Positions 20,345-30,336 of a DNA stretch of 50,342 bases are shown here, piece by piece. Position numbers and translations under genes: made by a program. Source of the DNA: Chitinophaga pinensis. Lineage in GTDB: Bacteria; Bacteroidota; Bacteroidia; Chitinophagales; Chitinophagaceae. The stretch is taken from contig CAMCQV010000002.1 in assembly GCA_945877085.1 (NCBI GenBank), positions 1 through 50,342 of the forward strand, written 5' to 3'. Positions within the stretch are counted from its first letter, which is position 1. Each line of letters opens with the position of its first letter. The notes under the pieces were generated by a model. That model made no database searches, was not told where the DNA came from, and saw nothing but the letters and a program-made list of their open reading frames with translations.

Positions 20345-21820
20345 CTAAAGATTGGTATAGTAAATACGCAACCTCATCCTGAACTTAGAATGAGATCCAC
20401 CACCCAATCTAACACGGCCTATAGCAGCTTGATTACCCAATGAAGTCGATAAATAATCTGTGGATTGTATTTTATTATATGGATATGGCTGAACGAATTT
20501 GATGGAATCATTTACTGGTGCATACAATCTAAAATCAAACAATGAATCCTTTCTTGCAATCAATCCTTGAACATACCTACTCACGTTAAAATTGTAAGTA
20601 GCTACATTACTATAGCCATTCAAGGATTTAGTAATTTTTTGTCCACCAAACTGCGCTAATAATTGAGTATTCATTACGCCTGGAAAATCATTTGGCACTG
20701 ACCTTAATTGCTTGGTTGCACTATCATATACACCTAAGAATAAATAATTTGGTGCAGTCATATAAGTTTCGGTAGTCGATAAACGTGCAGCATCTGGCAC
20801 TTGTTCTGCAATCAGTTCTGCCCTATGAATAATTTTCTTTTCAAACGTCTTCAAACCAGGTACTTTAATTTTAACCATCGTACCAGGACTTGTTTGTACA
20901 TAAACCAAAGAATCTTTAGCAAACCCATTTAGATGACTTGCAATTTCTGAGGCCGCTCTATTTCTTTGGATGAAGTTGGCATTTTGTGCCGTGTAGTAAT
21001 TGAATCTAAAATTGGTAACTAATGTATCTCTTGTTACGCTACCAGTTGCACTAGTAGAATAATATAGAGACAATTTTGTGTTAGAATCTAATAATGCCAA
21101 TTTGATCAAGGCATTGTGGTTGTCCGCTGGATTTGTAGATAAAGCAAAACCAGAAAAAGCATTACGGAATGTGGTGTCATTTCTGTAGGCCCCGATTGAA
21201 TCATACGTTTTTAAAAAAAGCTCCCCTAATGATTGATTCAATCTTATACGGATTTGTCTTGAAGCATTTTCAAAACGATCATTGATAGAATCTTTTGCAC
21301 TAGCAAAATCAAATAATTTTGGATTGCCAAGCGCAATTCCTTTTCTTATTCCATATGCATTTGGATAATTTGATGCATAAAATTTTCCAGTTTCCAAAGG
21401 TGTTGTTGGATCTATTTTGTTGACATAAATTTTAACTGGCTTTGATGAGTCTCCAAAAAAACCTTTATAACTTAAAATCAAGACCACCGAATCCACAATG
21501 ATACTGTCTAGTGTCCCTTTAATGAAAAAAGGATAAAAGCTAGGTTTTAATTGTAAAAATATAGATGCGCTTGTGGTTCCAAACATTGGATCATTGGTAA
21601 TATCTCCAAGCACATGTTGGTCTGTTGGGTAAATTCTTAATGAATCTTCCATCAACACTGTTTCTGTTTCTACCTCTAATATTGTGTCTCTAGTGCCAAT
21701 AGCGTCTTGGGACAAAAAGTCTATTCCGAGCTCAGAAGTACTAATCCTAGTACAAGAAAAAAGCAATGTAATTGCGATTGTAAAATAGGTAACCCTTCTA
21801 ACTATGTTGATAAATGCCAT
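20345..21820 (-). CDS. DUF4270-type secreted/lipoprotein
   Basis: N-terminal hydrophobic segment with LLFSC lipobox-like motif, and an overall pattern (GDITNDPMFGTTSASIFLQLKPSFYP, C-terminal RLRIYYTNL) matching DUF4270 proteins of Bacteroidota. Confidence 0.7.
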   Translation of the reverse strand: MAFINIVRRVTYFTIAITLLFSCTRISTSELGIDFLSQDAIGTRDTILEVETETVLMEDSLRIYPTDQHVLGDITNDPMFGTTSASIFLQLKPSFYPFFIKGTLDSIIVDSVVLILSYKGFFGDSSKPVKIYVNKIDPTTPLETGKFYASNYPNAYGIRKGIALGNPKLFDFASAKDSINDRFENASRQIRIRLNQSLGELFLKTYDSIGAYRNDTTFRNAFSGFALSTNPADNHNALIKLALLDSNTKLSLYYSTSATGSVTRDTLVTNFRFNYYTAQNANFIQRNRAASEIASHLNGFAKDSLVYVQTSPGTMVKIKVPGLKTFEKKIIHRAELIAEQVPDAARLSTTETYMTAPNYLFLGVYDSATKQLRSVPNDFPGVMNTQLLAQFGGQKITKSLNGYSNVATYNFNVSRYVQGLIARKDSLFDFRLYAPVNDSIKFVQPYPYNKIQSTDYLSTSLGNQAAIGRVRLGGGSHSKFRMRLRIYYTNL

Positions 21821-21831
21821 GTATAATTACT

Positions 21832-22650
21832 TTACTTGCCTGCAAGTTCGTTGTATAAATCTAAATACTCTGTTAAATCAGAATCCCATCCATTAAAAGG
21901 CACCACTTTCTTTCCTTTTACTGAGGCAAATTCAGTCACCAATTTTTTGTCAATCACATCTGAACCAAAAGAAATTGCATCAGCATAAGTTGCGCCTCCT
22001 CTGAACATAGCCGAGTTGGACAATTCTTTAAACGCTTCTAATTCTTTCTCCTTTACATTCGTATTGATCAAAGCCTTGGTCATAAAGTCTTTTGGAAACT
22101 GTTCTTCGAAAGTATTTTGTCCAATCGTGTACACCACTTTAGCGTTGGAGAATACGGGTTCTTTCTTAAAAGCAGTTTTAATATAAGCTGGGATTAAACC
22201 TGTCATCCAACCACTACAGTGAATGATGTCTGGAGGCCAACCGAATTTCTTCACGGTCTCTAGAGCTCCGCGGCAAAAGAAAATGGTTCTCATGGCATTG
22301 TCATCAAACCATGTTTCATTTTCATCGTGGAATATATGCTTACGCTTGAAAAAATCTTCGTTTTCTAAAAAATAGACCTGCAATCTTGCATTGGGTAAGG
22401 AAGCGACCTTAATTTGTAAAGGATAATCATCACTATCTACTTGAACATTGATCCCTGATAATCTAACTACTTCATGTAAACGGTGTCTTCTTTCATTGAT
22501 TACACCAAATCTTGGCATGATACAACGTACTTCTAACCCACTGTCATTGCTTTTAATTGCGAGTTTATTGATCACCTCTGCAAATTCTGTCATCTCTAAA
22601 TAAGGCGACATTTCTGTAGCAATATATAAGATTCGTTTTTTTTCTGACAT
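21832..22650 (-). CDS. glycogen/starch synthase N-terminal (GT5) domain-only protein
   Basis: RILYIATEMSPYLEMTEFAEVINKL, PPDIIHCSGWMTGLIPAYIK, VVYTIGQNTFEEQFP; about 270 aa, so the C-terminal GT-B half is missing. Confidence 0.8.
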   Translation of the reverse strand: MSEKKRILYIATEMSPYLEMTEFAEVINKLAIKSNDSGLEVRCIMPRFGVINERRHRLHEVVRLSGINVQVDSDDYPLQIKVASLPNARLQVYFLENEDFFKRKHIFHDENETWFDDNAMRTIFFCRGALETVKKFGWPPDIIHCSGWMTGLIPAYIKTAFKKEPVFSNAKVVYTIGQNTFEEQFPKDFMTKALINTNVKEKELEAFKELSNSAMFRGGATYADAISFGSDVIDKKLVTEFASVKGKKVVPFNGWDSDLTEYLDLYNELAGK

Positions 22651-22807
22651 TCCTTTAATAGTTTAACTAAGTAACCTCATCGAGTTGGCAAAGGTACGGA
22701 TTTTAAAGGACTTTATAAAACCCTAAAAAAGCCCAATTATTAAGTCTTTGTCAGGAGTATTCTAGACAATTGGTTGTAAATTGCGGGGCAACTGAAACCT
22801 TATAATA

Positions 22808-23791
22808 ATGGGAAAGTTTCTTAAAATCGGGTTCTTTTTTCTTTTAGGTATCGCCTTGATATGGTGGAGTTTACATCAAATTCCAGCCGAAGAATGGACA
22901 AAATTCACCCTCGCACTCAAGCAATCTAAACTTTGGATTGTATTCCCTGTGTTTATAATATTAGGACTTTCACATTTTTTACGTGCACTTAGATGGCGCT
23001 TAATCATGGAGCCATTGGGCTATCAACCAAGCATTGCAAATACCTACCTAGCTGTTCTGATTGGGTATTTAGCCAACCTAGCGATCCCCCGTCTTGGAGA
23101 GGTTTTAAAATGCACTTTATTGGCTAAGTACGAGAAGGTACCTGCCGAAAAAATAGTAGGTACCATTGTTGCAGAAAGGGCCTTTGATGTGATAAGCCTT
23201 GGCATTGTATTTTTAATGGCGCTTGGTTTACAATTTAATGTGATAGAAGCTGGATGGAACCAATTGAAAAATCAAACAGCTAAACCATTGATTGATTCCA
23301 ATGAGGTTAATTGGAAAATGTATTTGTTTGTTGGTATAGGTATTTTATTGGTGACAGTGTTTTTGATCCTCAGAAAACGTATCCCTACAATGGTTACCTC
23401 CATTAAACAAATTTTTAGTGGCATTTGGGAGGGTGTGATGAGTGCTACTAAATTAAAACAACAAAAATTATTCTTTGTATACTCCTTTGGTATTTGGTTT
23501 TTGTATTTATTAGCCACTTATGTAGGATTGTATGCCACAGCAGGAACTGAGAGTAGTTTTGCCACCGCAATTAGTTGTTTGGCATATGCGAGTATTGGTA
23601 TGATACTAACCCCAGGTGGCATTGGAGCTTATGCCTATTTTATGGCGAAAGTGCTAGAACTAAATGGTGTAGATTATACTTTGGGACTTGCCAATGGTAC
23701 TTTACAGTGGTTTTCACAGTTCCTAATTGTAATTGTATTGGGTGGATTGAGTTTAATTATATTACCTATCATTAATAAACAAGCTAAGTAA
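22808..23791 (+). CDS. lysylphosphatidylglycerol synthase TM-region / flippase-like membrane protein
   Basis: Multiple TMs, FLRALRWRLIMEPLG, AIPRLGEVLKCTLLAKYEKVPAEKIVGTIVAERAFDV, TPGGIGAYAYF. Confidence 0.88.
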   Translation: MGKFLKIGFFFLLGIALIWWSLHQIPAEEWTKFTLALKQSKLWIVFPVFIILGLSHFLRALRWRLIMEPLGYQPSIANTYLAVLIGYLANLAIPRLGEVLKCTLLAKYEKVPAEKIVGTIVAERAFDVISLGIVFLMALGLQFNVIEAGWNQLKNQTAKPLIDSNEVNWKMYLFVGIGILLVTVFLILRKRIPTMVTSIKQIFSGIWEGVMSATKLKQQKLFFVYSFGIWFLYLLATYVGLYATAGTESSFATAISCLAYASIGMILTPGGIGAYAYFMAKVLELNGVDYTLGLANGTLQWFSQFLIVIVLGGLSLIILPIINKQAK

Positions 23792-23792
23792 G

Positions 23793-24281
23793 ATGCGCGC
23801 AGTGGAACAAATAGCAAAAAAAATCATGACCATTGAACAAGCAAAAGCATTTATGCAAGCTTGTAAAACAATAGGAAAGACAGTTGCCTTTACGAATGGT
23901 TGCTTTGATATTTTACATCCAGGTCATTTATTTTCTCTAGCTCAAACTGCAAAAGAAGCAGATTATTTATTAGTAGGATTAAATAGTGACGCAAGTGTTA
24001 AAAAACTAAAAGGTCCAGAGCGTCCAATTAATACGACCGAAAGCAGGGCCTCTATTTTGGCCAATTTAGTATTGGTAGATGTGGTGGTGGTATTTGAAGA
24101 AGACACCCCTTTACAATTAATACAAACCCTCCTACCAGATGTACTTGTAAAAGGTGGAGATTATACGATTGATACCATTGTTGGGGCAAAAGAGGTTATC
24201 GCAAATGGAGGAAAAGTGGTGATCAATCCAATAGTGGAAGGTTTTTCCACAACCAATATCATTGAAAAAATAAAAAAATAA
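23793..24281 (+). CDS. rfaE2: D-glycero-beta-D-manno-heptose 1-phosphate adenylyltransferase-like nucleotidyltransferase
   Basis: FTNGCFDILHPGHLFSLAQTAKEADYLLVGLNSDASVKKLKGPERPIN, DVLVKGGDY. The kinase half of HldE is absent. Confidence 0.88.
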   Translation: MRAVEQIAKKIMTIEQAKAFMQACKTIGKTVAFTNGCFDILHPGHLFSLAQTAKEADYLLVGLNSDASVKKLKGPERPINTTESRASILANLVLVDVVVVFEEDTPLQLIQTLLPDVLVKGGDYTIDTIVGAKEVIANGGKVVINPIVEGFSTTNIIEKIKK

Positions 24282-24283
24282 AC

Positions 24284-25807
24284 ATGCAATTTTTACAAGA
24301 ATTAAAAATTCAAAAAGAAAACGAAGGCAGTTCAACAGGCGCAAAATGGATTCAAAGTAAGGGTGAGTTGATCTCCTCTTTTTCTCCAGTGGACAATCAA
24401 TTGATTGGTGCAGTTGTAACAACAGATGCTGCCGCGTATGAACAAGTGATTAAAACTGCAGAAGCTGCATTTATAGAATGGCGTAATTGGCCAGCACCTA
24501 AAAGAGGTGAAGTTGTAAGACAATTAGGTGAAGCATTAAGAAAAGATAAAACAGCACTAGGTCAATTAGTAAGCTATGAAATGGGAAAAAGTTTACAAGA
24601 AGGTTTAGGTGAAGTACAAGAGATGATTGATATCTGCGATTTTGCAGTTGGATTGTCAAGACAATTATATGGATTGACCATGCATAGTGAAAGACCATCC
24701 CATAGAATGTATGAACAATGGCATCCAATGGGTATTGTGGGTATCATTTCTGCATTTAACTTCCCTGTAGCAGTATGGAGTTGGAATGCAGCATTGGCAT
24801 GGGTTTGTGGTAATGTCACTGTATGGAAGCCAAGTGAGAAAACACCATTATGTGGCAATGCCATTCAAAAAATTGTTGAAAAAGTATTTGCAGAAAATGC
24901 TGTGCCAGAAGGTGTGAATAATTTAATTCAAGGAGGACGATCTGTAGGAGAATGGATGAGTAAGGACACAAGGATACCACTAGTTTCTGCAACAGGATCT
25001 ACACGTATGGGCAAAGAATTGAATAAAGAAGTGGCTGGCCGTTTAGGAAAAACCATTTTAGAATTAGGTGGGAATAATGCAATCATCATCACAGAACATG
25101 CAGACTTAGACATGTCCTTGATTGGAGCTGTGTTTGGAGCAGTGGGTACTGCAGGACAAAGATGCACAAGCACCAGAAGGTTGATCATTCATGAAAAAAT
25201 TTATGACCAATTTGTAGAAAAATTAGTGAAGGCTTACCAACAAATTAAAATTGGAGATCCATTGGATAACAATAACCATATGGGTCCATTGATTGATAAA
25301 GATGCAGTGAAAATGTATTTGCAATCTATTGAAGCTTGTAAAAATGAAGGTGGTAAATTTATTGTAGAAGGTGGCGTATTAGAAGGCGCTGCCTATGCAA
25401 GTGGTTGTTATGTGAAGCCATGTATTGCAGAAGCAAAACCACAATTTAAAATTGTACAACACGAAACTTTTGCTCCTATTTTATACCTTTTAAAATATAA
25501 GACCATCGAAGAAGCAATTGCCATGCAAAACGAAGTGCCTCAGGGATTGTCATCTGCGATCATGACTTTAAATATGAGAGAATCTGAATTATTTCTTTCC
25601 GCAAAAGGAAGTGATTGTGGTATTGCAAATGTAAATATTGGAACTAGTGGTGCTGAGATTGGTGGTGCCTTTGGTGGTGAAAAAGAAACTGGAGGCGGAA
25701 GAGAAAGTGGATCTGATGCATGGAAAGCTTATATGCGCAGACAAACCAATACAATTAACTGGAGCACACAATTACCACTTGCACAGGGTATCAAATTTGA
25801 TTTTTAA
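24284..25807 (+). CDS. aldehyde dehydrogenase, ALDH7 / piperideine-6-carboxylate (AASA) dehydrogenase-like
   Basis: LELGGNNAIIITEHADLDM, GAVGTAGQRCTSTRRLIIHEKIYD with catalytic Cys, C-terminal FGGEKETGGGRESGSDAWKAYMRRQT. Confidence 0.9.
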   Translation: MQFLQELKIQKENEGSSTGAKWIQSKGELISSFSPVDNQLIGAVVTTDAAAYEQVIKTAEAAFIEWRNWPAPKRGEVVRQLGEALRKDKTALGQLVSYEMGKSLQEGLGEVQEMIDICDFAVGLSRQLYGLTMHSERPSHRMYEQWHPMGIVGIISAFNFPVAVWSWNAALAWVCGNVTVWKPSEKTPLCGNAIQKIVEKVFAENAVPEGVNNLIQGGRSVGEWMSKDTRIPLVSATGSTRMGKELNKEVAGRLGKTILELGGNNAIIITEHADLDMSLIGAVFGAVGTAGQRCTSTRRLIIHEKIYDQFVEKLVKAYQQIKIGDPLDNNNHMGPLIDKDAVKMYLQSIEACKNEGGKFIVEGGVLEGAAYASGCYVKPCIAEAKPQFKIVQHETFAPILYLLKYKTIEEAIAMQNEVPQGLSSAIMTLNMRESELFLSAKGSDCGIANVNIGTSGAEIGGAFGGEKETGGGRESGSDAWKAYMRRQTNTINWSTQLPLAQGIKFDF

Positions 25808-25815
25808 TATTTACT

Positions 25816-27432
25816 ATGTCCCTTTGTACTATGCGTAGATTGATCCTTACTATATTTTTGTATACCTGCTACCAAATTGTATGGGGACAGGATGCAAAAT
25901 TTTGGCATTGGAAAGATCTTGATAAAGATGGCGTGCATGGTGTAAGCTTATTAAAAGCCCAACAACTATTAACAGATTTAAAGATAAAGCCCACGCCTAT
26001 TATCATTGCAGTATTAGATGGCGGTATTGATACAGCTCATCCTCAAATCAAACCATTGCTGTGGAATAATCCTAGAGAAATTCCAGGTAATGCGATAGAT
26101 GATGACAAAAACGGATACGTGGATGACCAACATGGATGGAATTTTTTAGGCAATGCTGCTGGTGAAAATATCAACAAAGCGTCTGACGAAAAATCAAGAA
26201 TCTACCACCGCTATAAAGAGGTATTCAAACAAGACAAATTAGATAGTACGTCTTGGGATGCAACAAAAAAACAGACCTATAAAATGTGGCAGCAAGCTGC
26301 TGATGAAATTGTTTTTTCAGACGAAGATGCAGGCAATTTATCCTTCATCAAAATGGCCAGAAATGCAGTGGTAAAGATGGGCCTTATTTTAATTAGAGAA
26401 ATGGAGGATAGTAATTTTTCAACAGAAAAATTAGAAACCTATCAACCCATTGGAAAAATCACTGCAGATACAAAAATTTCCTATTTAAGAACGATGCAGG
26501 CATTAGGTATTGACCGATCAAATGGCCATCAGTCTATTGTGGAAGATCTGAATGAATATATTACAGGAAAAGAAAAATCCTCAGTCTCCATTGATACACC
26601 TCCTGAAGATCTCAGAAAAAAGATCACCCAAGACCAATATGATAATTTGAATGACCAATTCTATGGTAATAATAATATCACTGGTCCAAATGCAAAACAC
26701 GGAACACATGTGGCAGGATTAGCCGCTGGTATGGTAGATACCCTATTCAACAAATCCAGCTTTAATAATCCAATTCAAATCATGGGCCTTCGCGTAGTTC
26801 CAGATGGAGATGAATATGATAAGGATGTTGCTTTAGGGATAAGATACGCCGTTAACAATGGTGCTAAAATTATCAATATGAGTTTTGGTAAATCTTTCTC
26901 GCCAGAACAACCATGGGTGGATAGTGCAATTCGATACGCAGCATCAAAAGATGTATTGATCATTCATTCTGCAGGAAATGAATCCTATGATTTAAATATT
27001 AAATCCGTCTACCCTAGCCCCTACTCAAATGTATTTGAGGATAAAGCAATGAATATGATTACAGTGGGCGCAAGTAGTGATCCATTGATTGCAGAAGGTC
27101 TATTAACCGAATTTAGTAATTATGGCAATAAAATAGTTGATCTATTAAGTCCTGGTAAAAAAATATATTCAAGTTTACCCAATCAAAAGTATGGCTTTTT
27201 AGATGGCACGAGTATGTCTGCGCCTATCTTATGTCATATTGCAGCATTGATAAGAGCTTATTTCCCTAAGCTGAGCGCAACAGAAGTAAAGACGATTCTT
27301 TTGCAAAGTTGTTGGAAGCCGAATGACCCATCCATAAAATTGAATGAACTAAGCACAGAAGGCGGCATCATCAATGCTGCATTAAGTGTTCAAAATGCAG
27401 TCCTATTTCAAAAAAATAAAAGTAAAAAATAA
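25816..27432 (+). CDS. S8 (subtilisin-like) serine peptidase
   Basis: VLDGGIDTAHP (Asp), HGTHVAGLAAG (His), LDGTSMSAPI (Ser); N-terminal signal peptide. Confidence 0.95.
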   Translation: MSLCTMRRLILTIFLYTCYQIVWGQDAKFWHWKDLDKDGVHGVSLLKAQQLLTDLKIKPTPIIIAVLDGGIDTAHPQIKPLLWNNPREIPGNAIDDDKNGYVDDQHGWNFLGNAAGENINKASDEKSRIYHRYKEVFKQDKLDSTSWDATKKQTYKMWQQAADEIVFSDEDAGNLSFIKMARNAVVKMGLILIREMEDSNFSTEKLETYQPIGKITADTKISYLRTMQALGIDRSNGHQSIVEDLNEYITGKEKSSVSIDTPPEDLRKKITQDQYDNLNDQFYGNNNITGPNAKHGTHVAGLAAGMVDTLFNKSSFNNPIQIMGLRVVPDGDEYDKDVALGIRYAVNNGAKIINMSFGKSFSPEQPWVDSAIRYAASKDVLIIHSAGNESYDLNIKSVYPSPYSNVFEDKAMNMITVGASSDPLIAEGLLTEFSNYGNKIVDLLSPGKKIYSSLPNQKYGFLDGTSMSAPILCHIAALIRAYFPKLSATEVKTILLQSCWKPNDPSIKLNELSTEGGIINAALSVQNAVLFQKNKSKK

Positions 27433-27945
27433 ATGTCTAGACCAAGCACCACAGAGTATGCACCATTTTTTCAAACCTATATCAATTATACAAGTGGTAA
27501 GGATTATGAAATTTTAGTAAAACAATACCATGACCGTTTAGTGGATTCATGGGATGCGATACCAATTGAGAAAATCAAGTATGCTTATGGGCTAGATAAA
27601 TGGACGATACAGCAGATGTTCCAACACGTGATAGATACAGAAAGAATCTTTGCATACCGTGCCCTTGCCATATCAAGACAAGATAAAACTGCATTGCCGG
27701 GCTTTGACGAGAATAGCTATGCTGCAAATGCAGATGCAAGCCACCGCAACTGGAAGGATATGTTAATTGAATGGAGAACAGTGAGACAAGCTACTAATTT
27801 ATTATTTGCATCCTTTACTCCAGATCAATTAAAAACAAAAGGTAATTGTAACGGACATGATGTGACTGTAAATGCTTTAGGCTTCATCCTTTTTGGTCAT
27901 GCATTGCACCACTTGCACGTATTGAAAGAGCGTTATGACGTTTAA
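27433..27945 (+). CDS. DinB family protein
   Basis: DinB_2-like four-helix pattern with GLDKWTIQQMFQHVIDTERIFAYRALAISR and GHALHHLHVLKERY metal-binding histidines. Confidence 0.88.
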   Translation: MSRPSTTEYAPFFQTYINYTSGKDYEILVKQYHDRLVDSWDAIPIEKIKYAYGLDKWTIQQMFQHVIDTERIFAYRALAISRQDKTALPGFDENSYAANADASHRNWKDMLIEWRTVRQATNLLFASFTPDQLKTKGNCNGHDVTVNALGFILFGHALHHLHVLKERYDV

Positions 27946-28003
27946 TATTTGAAATTGAGTCTCACCATGTTTGCCTCAATTAAAGAATTCAAAAATCTCG
28001 TAT

Positions 28004-28042
28004 AAAAAAAGAACCCCTAAATAAAATTAGGGGTTCTTTTTT
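28004..28042. terminator. bidirectional intrinsic terminator (dinB-like / yceI convergent)
   Basis: AAAAAAAGAACCCCTAA-ataaaa-TTAGGGGTTCTTTTTT. Confidence 0.9.
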
Positions 28043-28169
28043 GCCTGTCGGCCATACTCAATTTTTGAAGGGGAGTTATCCCTTTTAAATTAATTTATTT
28101 TTCGAATTTTTATATCAAAAAACGAATTCTTTAATTGACTTACACCTGTAACTCAATTTCAAATATTTA

Positions 28170-28742
28170 CTACTTTGTAGCGTAGATATGTACTGCTAAT
28201 TGAACTTGCGTATCAATAGCACCTACACCGTAATTGATTCCGAATAAAGTTCTATCAATTGGGAAGAATGCTTCTGCGAAGAAACCTTTTTCGTCTGCGT
28301 TTCTGATGATCGCTTCAAAGCTGATATCTTTAGTGATACCCTTTAAAGTTACTGAACCAGATAAAGTCGCTTTTTCTGCAGTGGTGTATTTTACAGCACT
28401 GATATTGAAAGTTGCTTCACCAAATTTAGCTACATCAAAAAAGTCAGCAGTAGATAAATGACCAGCTAATTTATCACCAGCAGCGTCTGTTACTTTCATA
28501 CCAGCAACATCCACTACAAATGATCCACCTACTAATTTACCACCGTCCACTTTTACTGAACCAGACTTCACTGGGAAATAACCAGTATGGAAATCGGACT
28601 TCTTAGAACCAGTAAAATCTACTTTACTCTTTTGAGCAGTTACTGTGAAAGTTTCAACTGTTTTTGTAGATCTAGGGTTGTTAAAAGAGAACAATACTAA
28701 CGTCGCTAATGCTAAAGCTGAAGAAAGAATGATTTTTTTCAT
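28170..28742 (-). CDS. YceI family protein
   Basis: Start revised to the internal MKKIILSSALALATLVLFSF signal peptide. VDFTGSKKSDFHTGYFPVKSGSVKVDGGKLVGGSFVVDVAGMKV is typical YceI. Confidence 0.9.
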   Translation of the reverse strand: MKKIILSSALALATLVLFSFNNPRSTKTVETFTVTAQKSKVDFTGSKKSDFHTGYFPVKSGSVKVDGGKLVGGSFVVDVAGMKVTDAAGDKLAGHLSTADFFDVAKFGEATFNISAVKYTTAEKATLSGSVTLKGITKDISFEAIIRNADEKGFFAEAFFPIDRTLFGINYGVGAIDTQVQLAVHIYATK

Positions 28743-28975
28743 ATTTGTTGTTTTAAATTTTAAAATTTGCTGAATGCTTGTATATAACAAAATAGGGCTC
28801 TTTTTGTTTAATTCGACCCTAAAATAGACACTTTTTTGTTTATTCTATTTGCAACAGCTCCATAAAGATATAAAACAATGTTTAAACAACGAAATAAATC
28901 ATTATAGCTATTTTTCAATCTATTTTCCCCTCATAATCTGCATATTATGAATTATCTTTGCCAAAATTTCAGATT

Positions 28976-30187
28976 ATGAACCTGCATGAATATCAAGCAA
29001 AAGAGTTGCTTAAAAAGTACAATGTTCCAGTTCAAGAAGGTGTAGCCGTTGATAACGTTAAAGATGCTGTAGCTGCCTACCAAAAAATTGCAACAGAAAC
29101 CAATAACAAATTTGCGGTTGTAAAAGCTCAAATTCACGCAGGTGGTCGTGGTAAGGGTAAAATAAATGGTTCAGAACAAAGAGGTGTTGCTGTTGGTAAA
29201 TCAGCTGAAGACATCGAAAATTTTGCAAAAAATATTCTTGGTGGCACTTTGGTGACCATTCAAACAGGCCCTGCCGGTAAAGTAGTGAGCAAAATTCTAG
29301 TGGCGCAAGACGTTTATTATGAAGGTCCTCAGCCAACTAAAGAATTATACTTGTCTATCTTATTAGATCGTGCAAAAGGCATGAATGTAGTCATGTATAG
29401 CACAGAAGGTGGTATGGATATCGAAGAGGTAGCACACAATACACCAGAAAAAATATTCAAAGAATGGGTGCACCCAGGTGGCGGTTTACAAGGTTTCCAA
29501 GCAAGAAAAATTGCATTCAACTTAGGTTTAAGTGGAGATGCATTTAAAAGCTGCGTGAAATTTGTAACTAATTTATACAATGCATACGTTGGTTTAGACT
29601 GCGGTATGTTAGAGATCAATCCTCTTTTCAAAACTGCTGATGACAAAATCATTGCAGTAGATTGTAAAATGAATATTGACGATAGCGCTTTAATGCGACA
29701 TCCAGATTTATTAGCAATGAGAGATGTTACTGAAGAAGATCCTACAGAAGTAGAAGCAGGTGAATTCAATTTAAACTTTGTGAAATTAGACGGCAACGTA
29801 GGTTGTATGGTGAACGGTGCTGGTTTAGCGATGGCCACAATGGATATGATTAAATTAAGTGGTGGTGAGCCAGCTAACTTCCTAGACGTTGGAGGTTCTG
29901 CGAACGCACAAACAGTGGAAGCAGGATTTAGAATTATCATGAAAGATCCTAATGTAAAAGCGATCTTGATCAATATTTTCGGTGGTATCGTACGTTGTGA
30001 TCGTGTTGCTGCTGGTGTGATTGAAGCATTCAATAAATTAGGCAATATCGACATTCCTATCATTGTTCGTTTACAAGGTACCAATGCGGTAGAAGCGAAG
30101 AAATTAATAGACGAGAGTGGATTGAAAGTTCAATCTGCAATCCTATTGAGCGAAGCGGCAGATTTGGTGAAGCAAGCTGTAGCATGA
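28976..30187 (+). CDS. sucC: succinyl-CoA ligase (ADP-forming) beta subunit
   Basis: Start revised to MNLHEYQAKELLKKYNVPV; HAGGRGKGK, GLDCGMLEINPL, ILINIFGGIVRCD. Confidence 0.96.
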   Translation: MNLHEYQAKELLKKYNVPVQEGVAVDNVKDAVAAYQKIATETNNKFAVVKAQIHAGGRGKGKINGSEQRGVAVGKSAEDIENFAKNILGGTLVTIQTGPAGKVVSKILVAQDVYYEGPQPTKELYLSILLDRAKGMNVVMYSTEGGMDIEEVAHNTPEKIFKEWVHPGGGLQGFQARKIAFNLGLSGDAFKSCVKFVTNLYNAYVGLDCGMLEINPLFKTADDKIIAVDCKMNIDDSALMRHPDLLAMRDVTEEDPTEVEAGEFNLNFVKLDGNVGCMVNGAGLAMATMDMIKLSGGEPANFLDVGGSANAQTVEAGFRIIMKDPNVKAILINIFGGIVRCDRVAAGVIEAFNKLGNIDIPIIVRLQGTNAVEAKKLIDESGLKVQSAILLSEAADLVKQAVA

Positions 30188-30257
30188 TAATATGGGCGCC
30201 TAGTTCCTTTGAAATTAATAGGCGCTTAATTATCATTAAAAAACGCTTAAAAATTTT

Positions 30258-30292
30258 AATAATGCCTCGAAATTCGAGGCATTATTATTTTA
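30258..30292. terminator. intrinsic terminator downstream of sucC
   Basis: AATAATGCCTCGAA-a-TTCGAGGCATTATT followed by ATTTT. Confidence 0.85.
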
Positions 30293-30336
30293 TAGTTGAC
30301 CCAAATAGCTTTTTTGTAAATTTCTAGTATAACAAT

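Noticed and set aside
24132-25188. Cluster of 60-96 aa minus-strand ORFs
   Set aside because: Antisense to rfaE2-like and aldehyde dehydrogenase genes; shadow ORFs.
29329-30084. 251-aa minus-strand ORF
   Set aside because: Entirely antisense to sucC, a highly conserved gene; shadow ORF.
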